A DNA stretch of 64,000 nucleotides from Nodosilinea sp. LEGE 06152 (lineage in GTDB: Bacteria > Cyanobacteriota > Cyanobacteriia > Phormidesmidales > Phormidesmidaceae), in contig NZ_JADEWR010000003.1 of assembly GCF_015207525.1 (NCBI RefSeq), positions 186,255 through 250,254 on the forward strand. The letters are read 5' to 3'. The first letter of the stretch is position 1, and each line of letters opens with the position of its first letter. The position numbers were made by a program, and so were the translations under genes. The notes under the pieces are model-generated. The model was not told the DNA's origin and did no database searches. It worked only from the letters and a program-made list of their open reading frames with translations. Positions 26,719-37,200 of this stretch are shown piece by piece.

Positions 26719-27472
26719 GATAGCTTCCTTCGGTTTCAGTACTGAGTGAGTTGCGGGTGTAGTGAATAAATACGTCGTCCATGGTGGCTTCAGGATGAGG
26801 CACGGTGGCCTTGAGGGCGGCGGGGGTACCGATCGCCACCTGCTGACCCTGGTAGAGCATGGCAATGCGATCGCACAGCACGTCGGCCTCTTCCATAAAG
26901 TGGGTGGTGAGAAACACCGTGGTGCCGTAGTCGCGCCGCAGCTGCAAAATTAAGTCCCACATGGTTTTGCGGGCCACCGGGTCGAGCCCCACTGTCGGCT
27001 CATCTAAGAACAAAACCGGGGGTCGGTGCAGGGTGGCCTGGGCCATCTCCAGCCGCCGAATCATGCCGCCGGAGTAGGTGTTCACCAGGCGGTGGGCCAC
27101 GGCATCGAGCCCCACATAGGTCAGGGCGGCGTGGATGCGATCGAGCCGCTGCCTGCGGGGTACCCCGTAGAGCTTGGCCAAAATCAGCAGGTTTTCGTAG
27201 CCGGTCAGGGTGCCATCCACCGAGAGCGCCTGGGGCACGTAGCCAATGCGCCGCTGCACAGATCGCCGCTGGCGGCCAATGTCAAACCCGGCAATGGTGG
27301 CCCGCCCGCCGCTGGCGGGCAGCAGGGTGGTGAGCATTTTGATCAGCGTGCTCTTGCCCGCCCCGTTTGGCCCCAGCAGGCCAAAGACTTCGCCCGGCTC
27401 TACGGTGAGGGAGAAGCCATCGACCGCTGGCTTAGGGCCGAAGCGTTTAGTGAGTTCCTGAATTTCGATCAT
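26675..27472 (-). CDS. ABC exporter ATPase (DrrA/NodI type)
   Basis: 265 residues from ATG 27472 (MIEIQELTKRFG). Walker A is GPNGAGKST, signature YSGGMIRRLEMAQ (a SGGM variant typical of DrrA-like exporters), Walker B VLFLDEPTVGLD, and the switch His lies in TTHFMEEAD. It powers the ABC-2 permease encoded downstream. Middle gene of a MarR-ATPase-permease unit. The open frame extends 35 codons upstream, but that part is low-complexity Ser/Pro. Confidence 0.85.
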   Translation of the reverse strand: MIEIQELTKRFGPKPAVDGFSLTVEPGEVFGLLGPNGAGKSTLIKMLTTLLPASGGRATIAGFDIGRQRRSVQRRIGYVPQALSVDGTLTGYENLLILAKLYGVPRRQRLDRIHAALTYVGLDAVAHRLVNTYSGGMIRRLEMAQATLHRPPVLFLDEPTVGLDPVARKTMWDLILQLRRDYGTTVFLTTHFMEEADVLCDRIAMLYQGQQVAIGTPAALKATVPHPEATMDDVFIHYTRNSLSTETEGSYRDTSTTRRTAKRLG

Positions 27473-27585
27473 GGGTGGAGGTCGGTGGAGGGATGAGGGA
27501 GATGGGGGTGATGAGGAGACGGGGGAGCTTTTAAGGTTGAGTGTTGAGTTGGGCAGGGGCTTCGATTCAACAGTCAAAACGTCTC

Positions 27586-28059
27586 TTACTCCTGCCCTCC
27601 GGGCTCATCAAACAGGTCAGCCAAGATCGCCAGGCCTGCCTGCACCTGCTGAAGCTGGGTTTCTGACAGCGCTGCCAGGCGATCGGCCACAGTCTGCAAG
27701 GTGGTATCGTAGACCCGCTCCATTTGCGCAGCACCTTCGGCAGTCAGGGTAAGAATGATCCGCCGCCTCTCAACGGGGTCGCTAATTCTGTTGACTAGCC
27801 CCCGCTGCACCAGGCGCTCCACCATAGCCGACATGGTAGGTCTGGTGACATCTAAATAGTCGGCAATCTCTGAGAGGGATGACCGCGATCGCCGCCGCAA
27901 AAAGTACAGCACTCGCAGCTGCGACAGCGACAGGTGGGGCTTGCCGTGGCGACGAATACCCGCCCGCAAAAATCGCGTCACCGCCGGTACCGTCGTCATC
28001 AGGTCTGCCGCACACTGGCTAGGCGTAAGGGGGCCGGGCGTAAGGGCTTGGGTAACCAC
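27586..28059 (-). CDS. MarR-family transcriptional regulator
   Basis: 157 residues with the winged-helix core LSLSQLRVLYFLRRRSRSSLSEIADYLDVTRPTMSAMVERLVQRGLVNRISDPVERRRIILTLT split over about residues 43-110. The recognition helix lies around VTRPTMSAMVERL and the wing carries D-x-x-x-RR. First gene of the unit with the ABC exporter. MarR proteins usually repress such exporters and release on ligand binding. A double palindrome lies just upstream of its start. Confidence 0.85.
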   Translation of the reverse strand: MVTQALTPGPLTPSQCAADLMTTVPAVTRFLRAGIRRHGKPHLSLSQLRVLYFLRRRSRSSLSEIADYLDVTRPTMSAMVERLVQRGLVNRISDPVERRRIILTLTAEGAAQMERVYDTTLQTVADRLAALSETQLQQVQAGLAILADLFDEPGGQE

Positions 28060-28082
28060 GGGTGAGGTGCTCGCTCGAGCAA

Positions 28083-28117
28083 TAGTTAGCTTAACTAATA
28101 GTTAGTTTAGCTGACTA
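28083..28117. promoter_or_regulatory. Candidate MarR operator, two adjacent palindromes
   Basis: TAGTTA-GCT-TAACTA (28083-28097) is a perfect 6-3-6 palindrome. The next copy (28099-28117) begins TAGTTAG and ends TGACTA, an imperfect palindrome. The two are direct repeats 16 bp apart, about one and a half helical turns. They lie 24-58 bp upstream of the regulator's start. Autoregulation is inferred. Confidence 0.6.
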
Positions 28118-28311
28118 CTTTTAGATTGTGGGCCTGTTGCAGCCCATCCACCTCATCAATTTGAGGCAGCCGCAAAACTCTGGGAACGGCTTAAGTTAAC
28201 GCTCAATTTGGCGGCTGCAGAAAAAATCCTTCCGATTCCTCAATCTTTTATTCAGTGGTTTACAGGTCCGCTAAACCTGGTAGATTGTCTTGGTATCAGC
28301 AAAGAGATTGA

Positions 28312-29475
<1,164 letters not shown>

Positions 29476-29480
29476 TAAGT

Positions 29481-29517
29481 AAATGGGCCAAAATCACGCG
29501 TTGATTTTGGCCCATTT
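29481..29517 (+). terminator. Strong hairpin after sqdB
   Basis: A perfect 16-bp stem (29481-29496 with 29502-29517) with a 5-base CGCGT loop starts 6 bp after the stop codon of sqdB. The stem ends in AAATGGG/CCCATTT, so the transcript ends in a short U-run. It may attenuate rather than end transcription into sqdX. Confidence 0.75.
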
Positions 29518-29569
29518 ACTCGTTTACCCTCTCATTTTCAATCATTTTCTTTAGTACCCCTCGATTGTT

Positions 29570-30703
29570 ATGCGGATTGCTCTCTTCACCGAGACCTTTT
29601 TGCCAAAAGTTGACGGCATTGTTACCCGTCTCAAGCACACCGTTGATCATTTGCAGCGCCAGGGCAACCAGGTTTTAGTGTTTTCTCCCGAGGGCGGTCT
29701 GACCGAGTACCGGGGAGCTAAAATTCACGGCGTGTCTGGGTTTCCGCTACCGCTGTACCCAGAGCTAAAGCTAGCGCTGCCCCGACCTTCCATTGGCGAG
29801 GCGCTAGAAGATTTTCAGCCCGATTTGGTGCACGTGGTAAACCCGGCAGTCTTAGGACTGGCGGGCATTTACTATAGCAAAACCCTAGATTTGCCCCTGG
29901 TGGCCTCGTACCATACCCATTTGCCTAAATACCTGGAGCACTACGGCCTCGGTATGCTCGAAGGGTTGATGTGGGAGCTGATCAAGGCGATGCACAACCA
30001 GGCCCAGATCAACCTGGTCACCTCTACCGCCATGCAGACCGAGCTGTCAGAGCACGGCGTCGAGAATATTGAGGTGTGGCAGCGCGGCGTGGATACCGAG
30101 CTGTTTCGCCCAGAACTCGCCAGTGCCGAGATGCGCGATCGCCTCTCTCAAGGTCACCCCGAAGCCCCGTTACTCCTCTACATCGGTCGCCTCTCCGCCG
30201 AAAAAGAAATTGACCGCATTAAACCCGTGCTAGAGGCTATACCCAACGCGCGGCTAGCGCTGGTGGGCGATGGACCCTACCGCACCGAGCTAGAGGCCCA
30301 CTTTGAGGGTACCTTCACTAACTTTGTTGGCTATTTAGCCGGAGAAGATTTGGCCTCGGCCTACGCCTCCGCCGATGCCTTTGTCTTCCCCTCCCGCACC
30401 GAAACCCTGGGGCTGGTTTTGCTAGAAGCGATGGCGGCAGGCTGTCCGGTGGTGGCGGCAAACTCGGGCGGCATTCCCGATATCGTCACTGACGGGGTCA
30501 ACGGCTTTTTGTTTGACCCGACGAATGAAGAGGGGGCGATTGTCGCTACCCGCCGCCTAATTGAGGCTAAGGCCGAGCGCGAGCTGATGCGCCGCAACGC
30601 TGTCGCCGAGGCCGAACAGTGGGGTTGGGCCGCTGCCACCCGTCAGCTACAGCAGTTTTACCGGCAGGTGCTGGCGCAGCGATCGCTGCCAATGGCGGCT
30701 TAG
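29570..30703 (+). CDS. sqdX: Sulfolipid synthase, GT4 glycosyltransferase
   Basis: Transfers sulfoquinovose from UDP-sulfoquinovose to diacylglycerol. 377 residues. The N-terminal fold starts MRIALFTETFLPKVDGIVTRL. The C-terminal nucleotide-binding half has YIGRLSAEKEID and the E-x7-E motif around SRTETLGLVLLEAMAAGCPVV. The position after sqdB supports the assignment over other GT4 enzymes. Confidence 0.95.
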   Translation: MRIALFTETFLPKVDGIVTRLKHTVDHLQRQGNQVLVFSPEGGLTEYRGAKIHGVSGFPLPLYPELKLALPRPSIGEALEDFQPDLVHVVNPAVLGLAGIYYSKTLDLPLVASYHTHLPKYLEHYGLGMLEGLMWELIKAMHNQAQINLVTSTAMQTELSEHGVENIEVWQRGVDTELFRPELASAEMRDRLSQGHPEAPLLLYIGRLSAEKEIDRIKPVLEAIPNARLALVGDGPYRTELEAHFEGTFTNFVGYLAGEDLASAYASADAFVFPSRTETLGLVLLEAMAAGCPVVAANSGGIPDIVTDGVNGFLFDPTNEEGAIVATRRLIEAKAERELMRRNAVAEAEQWGWAAATRQLQQFYRQVLAQRSLPMAA

Positions 30704-31370
30704 CCCGCCTCAGTGGGTTAGTCATATCGTCATTTCGCGGTGAGTACAAGCTGAAGACAGCGACTTTGGAGGGGTGCTATCGAGTCAGATAGCGCCCCAA
30801 TGTTTAGCTTGCCAGCTTCCGTAGTAGGTTTTTGGGTCAGTGTTACCCATCGAGTTAGCTTGGTAGCTAAGGCCATCAGCTAATAGTTGAAAAGCTGAGT
30901 CCTGGGACGATACCAGGTCCAGATCTTAGCGTTATGGTTGCGTTCTTCAGCCGTATTAGTCCTGCCCAAAATCTGCATATTAAGCCCGACACCTTTATGC
31001 TGCGCCTAAAGCAGGAAGGTACCCTACCCGAAGAGGTTTCTCCAGAAGAAGTGGCAGGCGCAGTGTTTTCAGCCACCAAAAAAATTTTGCCTCCCCAACG
31101 AAATCAAGACATCCGGCCCTGCTGCTCAATGAACTTCGGCAAATTTGAGAGCGGGCTTAACAGTCTTGGTATAGCAACCAGTGCGGGTTGCTAATAGATT
31201 CCGTGCAAGTTAGAGGTGGTTAGCGAGCGCTAGCCACCTTTGATTATTCAAACCCTGCTAACAGTGGTCATCATTTTTCAATCAATGAGATACTGCGCTG
31301 TCCCCACAGTTAAGGGGTTTGCCCTGGCTTAGTTAGCTTAGAACATGGAGTTTACGCATCGCAGTGCCCC
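30704..31370. other. Intergenic region with a weak open frame
   Basis: An 86-codon plus-strand frame (30934-31194) contains IKPDTFMLRLKQEGTLPEEVSPEEVAGAVFSATKKIL, which faintly recalls a DUF2267-type helical end, but the rest is unlike any family; it may be a fragment. A hairpin GGTGGTTAGCG/CGCTAGCCACC (31215-31225, 31228-31238) follows. No other gene is supported. Confidence 0.35.
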
Positions 31371-31631
31371 CTACAGCTTGGCCCGAATCGTAAATGAGTA
31401 GTCGCCGCCGGGTTCGAGCTGGTAGTCGAAGCGTTCTAGAAAGCGGCTGAGCGGTTCGCAGATCAGCGCTCGCCCCAGCGAAGGCTCTACCCTGAGCTGG
31501 CCCTGGCGGAAGCGCCATTGAAACTGCCATTCATAGGTGCTGGCCCGCACTTCCCCTTCGATGCGGCCCTGGCTCCACGACTGGTGGGTAATGCGAACGT
31601 AAGCGGTGGTTTCAGATTGGCGACGGGTCAC
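31371..31631 (-). CDS. DUF3146-like small protein
   Basis: 86 residues: TTAYVRITHQSWSQGRIEGEV, a WQFQWRF strand pair, PSLGRALICEPLSRFLERF, and a final GGDYSFTIRAKL. This agrees with a short cyanobacterial family I associate with DUF3146. Probably a soluble beta-rich protein of unknown role. Divergent from the NAD kinase gene. Confidence 0.6.
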   Translation of the reverse strand: MTRRQSETTAYVRITHQSWSQGRIEGEVRASTYEWQFQWRFRQGQLRVEPSLGRALICEPLSRFLERFDYQLEPGGDYSFTIRAKL

Positions 31632-31924
31632 AGTGGTAAAAGCAAGCAGTGGGCAGTTGGCGGGGCTGAATCAGCCCTCACAGGTACGATAACCGTAGCG
31701 TAGGCCGTGGTCTACCCCAAAAGTGTGGGCAACGATACGACCTTAGGCCTTAAATATGTAGGGTTAACCGAGCAATTCGAGGCAGGCTGTTTAACCGTAG
31801 ACGAAAAAACGGTAGCCTAGGGAAAAGGTAAACTACGATCCCCAGTAGCGTGTTCGGCATCTTAGCGGTGTAGAGCACGTTTTGTTTACCCTAGCCTCAC
31901 CGATTTTAAGGTTGGACCCTGCCT

Positions 31925-32842
31925 GTGCCCAAGGTTGGCATTATTTACAACGACGTTAAGCCTGTAGCCTGCCAGGCTGCTCTCGAATGGGAGGAAAAGC
32001 TGACTGGCCTTGGCTACACCGTTAGGCTGGCCACAGGTATGGGCGGCATTTTGGGATATTCCCAGCCCGAACGCCCCGTTTGCCATACCCCGCTCGACAG
32101 TTTAGTGCCGCCCCACTTCGACGCCGACATGAGCTTTGCGGTGGTGCTAGGGGGCGATGGCACGGTGCTATCGGCCTTTCGTCAGCTGGCCCCGATTGGG
32201 GTACCTCTGCTAACGGTAAACACTGGCCACATGGGCTTTTTGACCGAAGCTTACTTGAACCAACTGCCCCAGGCGATGGATCAGGTGCTGGCGGGCGACT
32301 ACGAAGTCGAAGAGCGGGGCATGCTGGCGGTCAAGCTTTTTCATGGCGCTGACCTGGTCTGGGAGGCGCTGTGCCTGAACGAAATGGTGCTGCACCGCGA
32401 ACCGCTCACCAGCATGTGCCACTTTGAGGTCGCAATTGGCTATCATGCCCCGGTCGATATTGCCGCTGACGGCATTATTGTGTCTACGCCCACGGGGTCA
32501 ACCGCCTACTCGCTCTCGGCCGGGGGGCCAGTCATTGCCCCTGGGGTGTCGGTCACCCAGCTAATCCCCATTTGCCCTCACTCGCTGGCGTCGCGGGGGC
32601 TGGTGTTTCCCGATCGCGAGCAGGTCACCATTCACTCGGCCAACCCCGACCCCCTGGTGCTGATTGTGGACGGCAATGCGGGCTGCTACGTCATGCCCAA
32701 AGACCGGGTAAGCGCCTGTCGCGCCCCCTACCCGGCTCGGTTTATTCGCCTGCAGCCGCCAGAGTTCTTCAAGGTGCTGCGGGAGAAACTGGGCTGGGGG
32801 CTGCCCCACATCGCCAAGCCAACCTCGGTGGAGCTGCCCTAG
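31925..32842 (+). CDS. nadK: NAD kinase
   Basis: Phosphorylates NAD to NADP with ATP. 305 residues from a GTG start ([13 protein letters not shown]). The GGDGT motif is in [23 protein letters not shown] is the second conserved element, and [17 protein letters not shown] the nucleotide-binding one. C-terminal [12 protein letters not shown] and LIVDGN are also typical. Cyanobacteria usually have two NAD kinases and this is one of them; which paralogue is not clear. Confidence 0.92.
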   Translation: MPKVGIIYNDVKPVACQAALEWEEKLTGLGYTVRLATGMGGILGYSQPERPVCHTPLDSLVPPHFDADMSFAVVLGGDGTVLSAFRQLAPIGVPLLTVNTGHMGFLTEAYLNQLPQAMDQVLAGDYEVEERGMLAVKLFHGADLVWEALCLNEMVLHREPLTSMCHFEVAIGYHAPVDIAADGIIVSTPTGSTAYSLSAGGPVIAPGVSVTQLIPICPHSLASRGLVFPDREQVTIHSANPDPLVLIVDGNAGCYVMPKDRVSACRAPYPARFIRLQPPEFFKVLREKLGWGLPHIAKPTSVELP

Positions 32843-32870
32843 CCGTTCCACCGAGGTAAGTAACCTCAGC

Positions 32871-33146
32871 CGTTCCTTGAGCGGCGTCACCCTTCCCTGA
32901 GCGGCGTCGAAGGGAACCAGCAGGAATCACCCTTCCTTGAGCGAAGTCACCGTTCCTTGAGCGGAGTCGAAAGGAACAGCGCCAATAGGAATCACCCTTC
33001 CTTGAGCGGCGTCCCCGTTCCTTGAGCGGAGTCGAAAGGAACCAGCAGGAATCACCCTTCCTTGAGCGGCGTCCCCGTTCCTTGAGCGGAGTCGAAAGGA
33101 ACAGCGCCAATAGGAATCACCCTTCCTTGAGCGAAGTCGAAAGGAA
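32871..33146. repeat. Tandem array of hairpin repeats (nine copies)
   Basis: Nine copies of a unit built on TTCC(T/C)TGAGCG-x-x-GTC. The fuller copies read GTTCCTT, then the 12-base loop GAGCGGAGTCGA, then AAGGAAC, a 7-bp hairpin. Copies at 32952, 33017 and 33077 give periods of 65 and 60 bases. Between them lie half-copies without the right arm and two alternating spacers (CAGCAGGAATCAC or AGCGCCAATAGGAATCAC). One copy has CCCT/AGGG arms, keeping base pairing. The array lies between nadK and the glycosyltransferase gene. Confidence 0.85.
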
Positions 33147-33230
33147 CTACATCAATTCAGCCACACCCATAGGTTGTCCTTAGCTCATCTCAGTGGGAAT
33201 ACTGCTGTCAACCCCTACGCCCCCACCGCT

Positions 33231-34196
33231 ATGACTTGGCCTACCATTGCTGTGATCATCCCCACCTACCAGCGGGAGGCGGTGCTGTGCGACACCCTGT
33301 GCAGCGTTTTGGCCCAGGACTATCCGGCTTATCGGGTGGTGGTGGTAGACCAAACCCAGATCCACGAGAGCGACACCCAGCGCCAGCTAGAGACCTGGGC
33401 CAAGGCAGGGGAAATTACCTGGTACCAAGTACCCTGGGCCAGCCTGCCAGCGGCGCGCAATGTGGGAATTGAGCGATCGCATTCCGATCTCGTCCTCTTT
33501 CTCGATGACGATGTGGTGCTGCCCCCCGGCTACCTCTACGCCCACGCCCGCACCTTTGTGGAACGGCCTGAGGTGGGGGCAGTGGCGGGTCGGGTGTTTG
33601 ACCGCATGAAGCTGGCGGAACAAAAGGAACTCGAAATCGACTACTTGCCGCCAGAGGCGATGGACCCCGGCATTGCCTGGTACCACTTAGATTTGGTGCA
33701 TACCACCCAGCCCCAGCGAGTGCTGACGGCGCGGGGGTGTAATATGTCGTTTCGGCGCGAACTATTTGACCAGCACGGGCTGCGGTTTGACGAGCGCTTC
33801 TACGGCAGTGCGGTGCGCGAAGAATCTGACTTTTGCCTGCACATTCGCTCCACCGGCTACATCATTTGGTACAACCCAGCGGCCCATCTGGTACATCTGG
33901 GCGAGGAGACTGGCGGCTGCCATGACATAACAACGCGATCGCTCAGCTACCAAATGAACTTCTACCACAACCACTTTTTGCTGGCCCTCAAAAACCTCAC
34001 CCTGGGGCAAAACCTGCGCCTCTACGGCCGCCTGTTCGACTGCCACGTGCTGGGGCACCCCCCCTGCAATAAAGACGGGCATCCGCTCAAAGTGCTTAGC
34101 CGGGGGATATTTTTTGTGGTGGGCTGGCTCTATACGGTTTATACCCTGCTCACTACGGCAGGCCAGCACGGGCGCATTTACCCCCATGTAGAGTAG
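33231..34196 (+). CDS. Family 2 glycosyltransferase
   Basis: 321 residues with a GT-A fold: IAVIIPTYQREAVLCDTLCSVLAQ, VVVVDQT, LPAARNVGIERS, the metal-binding LVLFLDDDVVLPPG, and CNMSFRRELFDQHGLRFDERF with REESDFCLHIR after it. Sugar donor and acceptor cannot be told. A hydrophobic segment near the C-terminus (IFFVVGWLYTVYTLL) suggests membrane association. The ATG at 33231 is favoured over an upstream TTG because the fold starts there. Confidence 0.85.
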   Translation: MTWPTIAVIIPTYQREAVLCDTLCSVLAQDYPAYRVVVVDQTQIHESDTQRQLETWAKAGEITWYQVPWASLPAARNVGIERSHSDLVLFLDDDVVLPPGYLYAHARTFVERPEVGAVAGRVFDRMKLAEQKELEIDYLPPEAMDPGIAWYHLDLVHTTQPQRVLTARGCNMSFRRELFDQHGLRFDERFYGSAVREESDFCLHIRSTGYIIWYNPAAHLVHLGEETGGCHDITTRSLSYQMNFYHNHFLLALKNLTLGQNLRLYGRLFDCHVLGHPPCNKDGHPLKVLSRGIFFVVGWLYTVYTLLTTAGQHGRIYPHVE

Positions 34197-34281
34197 AACC
34201 AGAAGTTAAGAATCTCAGGGGGAAGAATCGGCTGGCTCTGTCAGCGATCATAATTCTAAAAACCTTTTCTGTAGGCAGCCC

Positions 34282-37200
34282 ATGGCTGACGATCGCGACC
34301 CCACGATTCGATTACAGCTGGATCTGTTGCCCGATCAGCCAGGGCTGCTTGCCGGGCTAGATACCTGGCTGCAACTGGGGCTAATCTCTGAGTCACAGGT
34401 GCGAGAGATTGCCCAAACGCGGCTCAGTTGTGACCTGCCGCCCGAGCTAGACCCGGTAGCCGCACCAGAACCGACTTTAGCCGATACGGTTAATCCTTTT
34501 GAAGAAACTGCTGGGGCCGTCGCGGGTCGTGCCCCAATCACTGATTTCGTCCCCGCTGCACCAGCGCCGCCCCGCCAGAGGTCGCGTCAATCGCGCCCCA
34601 CTTCGCGCCCCACTTCGCGCCCTGAACAAGGTCAAAAGTCGGCTCCAACTCAGCCCAGATCCCCCTCGCCTACTCAGCAGTGGCTCAACCGCCTGATGAG
34701 CGAGCTGAGCGTGGTGTGGCTGCTGGGGCTGGGAGTATTTCTCGTCGTGCTGTCGTCGGCGGTGCTGGCGGCTACCCAGTGGGAGCGGTTTGGCGCGGTA
34801 GGCCAGTACCTGGTGCTGCTGGCCTACACGCTGGTGTTTTGGGCAGTGGGGCTGTGGTGCCATCGCCGCCCCAATTTGCAGCTCACGGCCAAAACCCTGC
34901 AAATGATTACCCTGCTGCTGGTGCCGCTCAACTTTTGGGCGCTGGATGGGCTGGGGGTATGGCGGGGCGGGGGCCTGGTTGTGGGGGCGATCGCCACCAT
35001 TCTGCTCACCCTGGCGGCGCTGCACGTGCTGCGCCAGCAAGCCAGCACTTCTCTAGAGCAGGCCAACGCTCTGGGGCTGGCCTACCTGCACACCGGTTGG
35101 GCGCTGGGCTCGGTGCCCATTTTGGCGGTCTATGCCGGAACTTTGGGCAGTGCCGCCGCTACGATCTACGACCAGCGACGGCGGGGAGTATCCCCCGGTC
35201 TGCGCTGGCCCACCATTGCCATTACCGCGGCTCTGGGGCTGCTGCTGGCGCGGGGGTTAACCACGCTACCGTCATATCAGTTTGGTCAGTTCGGGCTGGC
35301 CTTTGGGCTTTACGGGGCGACCTGGGTTTGGCTGGGGCAGCGGCGATTGCGGCCAAAACCTCAGCCAGCTGCAAATTTAGACGCGTCTACAAGCCCAGCG
35401 CCAGCACCAGAAACACCGATCGATCGCACCTCTCGCTGGGGTATTGCCATTGGTCGGGGGCTGCTGTGGTGGGGCTGGCTGATTGCGCTCGCAAACTGGT
35501 TTTTGCAGGCTTTCGGCATTGGTCTGCTGGGGCTGGCCCTGCGGATTCAGGCGCTTGGCAAACTGGGTAAGCGGCGCGATTTGCTGGTCGCCTATGCGAT
35601 CGCCGTCCAGCTGGCCTTTGTCGGTTGGGAACTAATTCCCCTGTCCCTACGCCAGTCGATCATGGCTCCTCTGGTCGGTTGGATTGGCCCCGACAGTAGC
35701 CCCGACGCGCTCCTGGGAATTTCGCTGTTTCCCTACGTCGTGAGCATGGTGGCCCTAGGCGATTGGTACTTGCGCCGAGGCAAGCTTAAGCTGAGCCACT
35801 TGAGCGATGGTATTGCCCTGGGTACTAACGCGCTGCTAACAACTATCAGCGTGCTCAGCGGCCCGGTGTTGGTAGTAAACCTGATTGCGTCTACACTCAC
35901 GGCCCTGGTGGTAACGCTGCGTCGCGCCCTAGCCCGCTGGCGCATTGTCGTCGTCTATGGGCTGGCCCTGGTAAGCATTCTGGTTGCGATTGGTAACTAC
36001 TGGCCAACGCTGCCCCTCGATCGCTGGCTGGGGGTAATTGTCGCACTGGCCACGGCTGCCCTGCTGCTGAGCAAAGCGCTGCCTGGGCTCTGGGGCAGCA
36101 GCGCCTGGCTCTACGGCGTGGGGCTCTCAGCGATGACCTACGCCCTGCTGTGGGGCTACTTCATTGACGATGGCTTTGGCTTTGGGCTGAGCTGGCTGGG
36201 GCTGGTGATTCCGGTGGTGCTGGCGTTGATTGGCCGTCATCCGGCTAGCGTGCTGACCACAGGAATTGCGCTGCCGTTCACCCTGGGCTTGCCCTGGACT
36301 CGGCTGGTGGGGCTGAGTACGGCTACGGCTCTGACGGGGGTGAATAGCGCCTTTTATCGGCGGCCTGGGGTGGCGTTTTTGGCCGTGGCCTTTGCCCTGG
36401 GCTGGGTCTACAGCAGTTTGGCCGACTGGGTGCCCAGTTTTCCGCGCCACCTGGCCGATTGGGGCCTGGTGACGGTGGGGCTAATGGCGGTGCTCTGGGG
36501 AATTTGGCGATTCCCGCAGGGAGCGCTGCGCGAATCGCTCCCTCCAGCGCCCCTGGCCCTTGAACGGTCCAGCCCACCAGAACATGCTGACAATTTGCCT
36601 GCGTTGGCGACGCTGTATCGGGTAGCCTGCGATCGCTGGGGTCACATTCTCGCCGTTGGCGTCCTGGCCCTCTCCACTGCGGCAATTTCCCTCTATTACC
36701 TAGAGCTGCGCGACCCTCGCCCGCTGATCGTCGCTGTTCTCGCCAGCTTTCTGGTGGCCCTAGGCTTGCGCTACTGGGGAAATTTGCGCCCCGTGACGAT
36801 CTACCTGGCGGGCTGGGGGGTAGAACTGCTGGTGGCGGGGCTGCTGGTCGATCGCTACCCGGCTCCAGTTTCCCTGGCGGTGCCAACTTTGGGCTTGGGG
36901 GCGATCGCCCTGATTTTTGCCGCTACCACAGGGCGATCGCGGCCTATTCTAGCCGCTCCCCTGCACACGCTTACTATTGCCTATGCTGGACTGGCCCTGG
37001 CGCTGCGATGCTACACGGCTACAGCCTGGACGGGCTGGCTGGTAGTCGCAGCCGCCCTGCTCATCCTGGAAGTAGGGCGGCGTACTCAGACTCCGTTGAC
37101 GCGCTGGCTGGCCCTGGGGCTGCTATCGGTGGGCTGGTACGAGCTGGTGATTTACCAGATGCTGCTGGGTTCTGGGGGAGAAGCAGCGGATGCCCTGCTG

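Noticed and set aside
30934-31194. 86-codon frame with a DUF2267-like hint
   Set aside because: Only about 35 residues look protein-like and no start signal is seen; kept as a note in the intergenic entry.
32871-33146. Possible CRISPR array
   Set aside because: Repeats are hairpin units with short recurring spacers that are themselves repeated; unit length varies and no cas gene is near.
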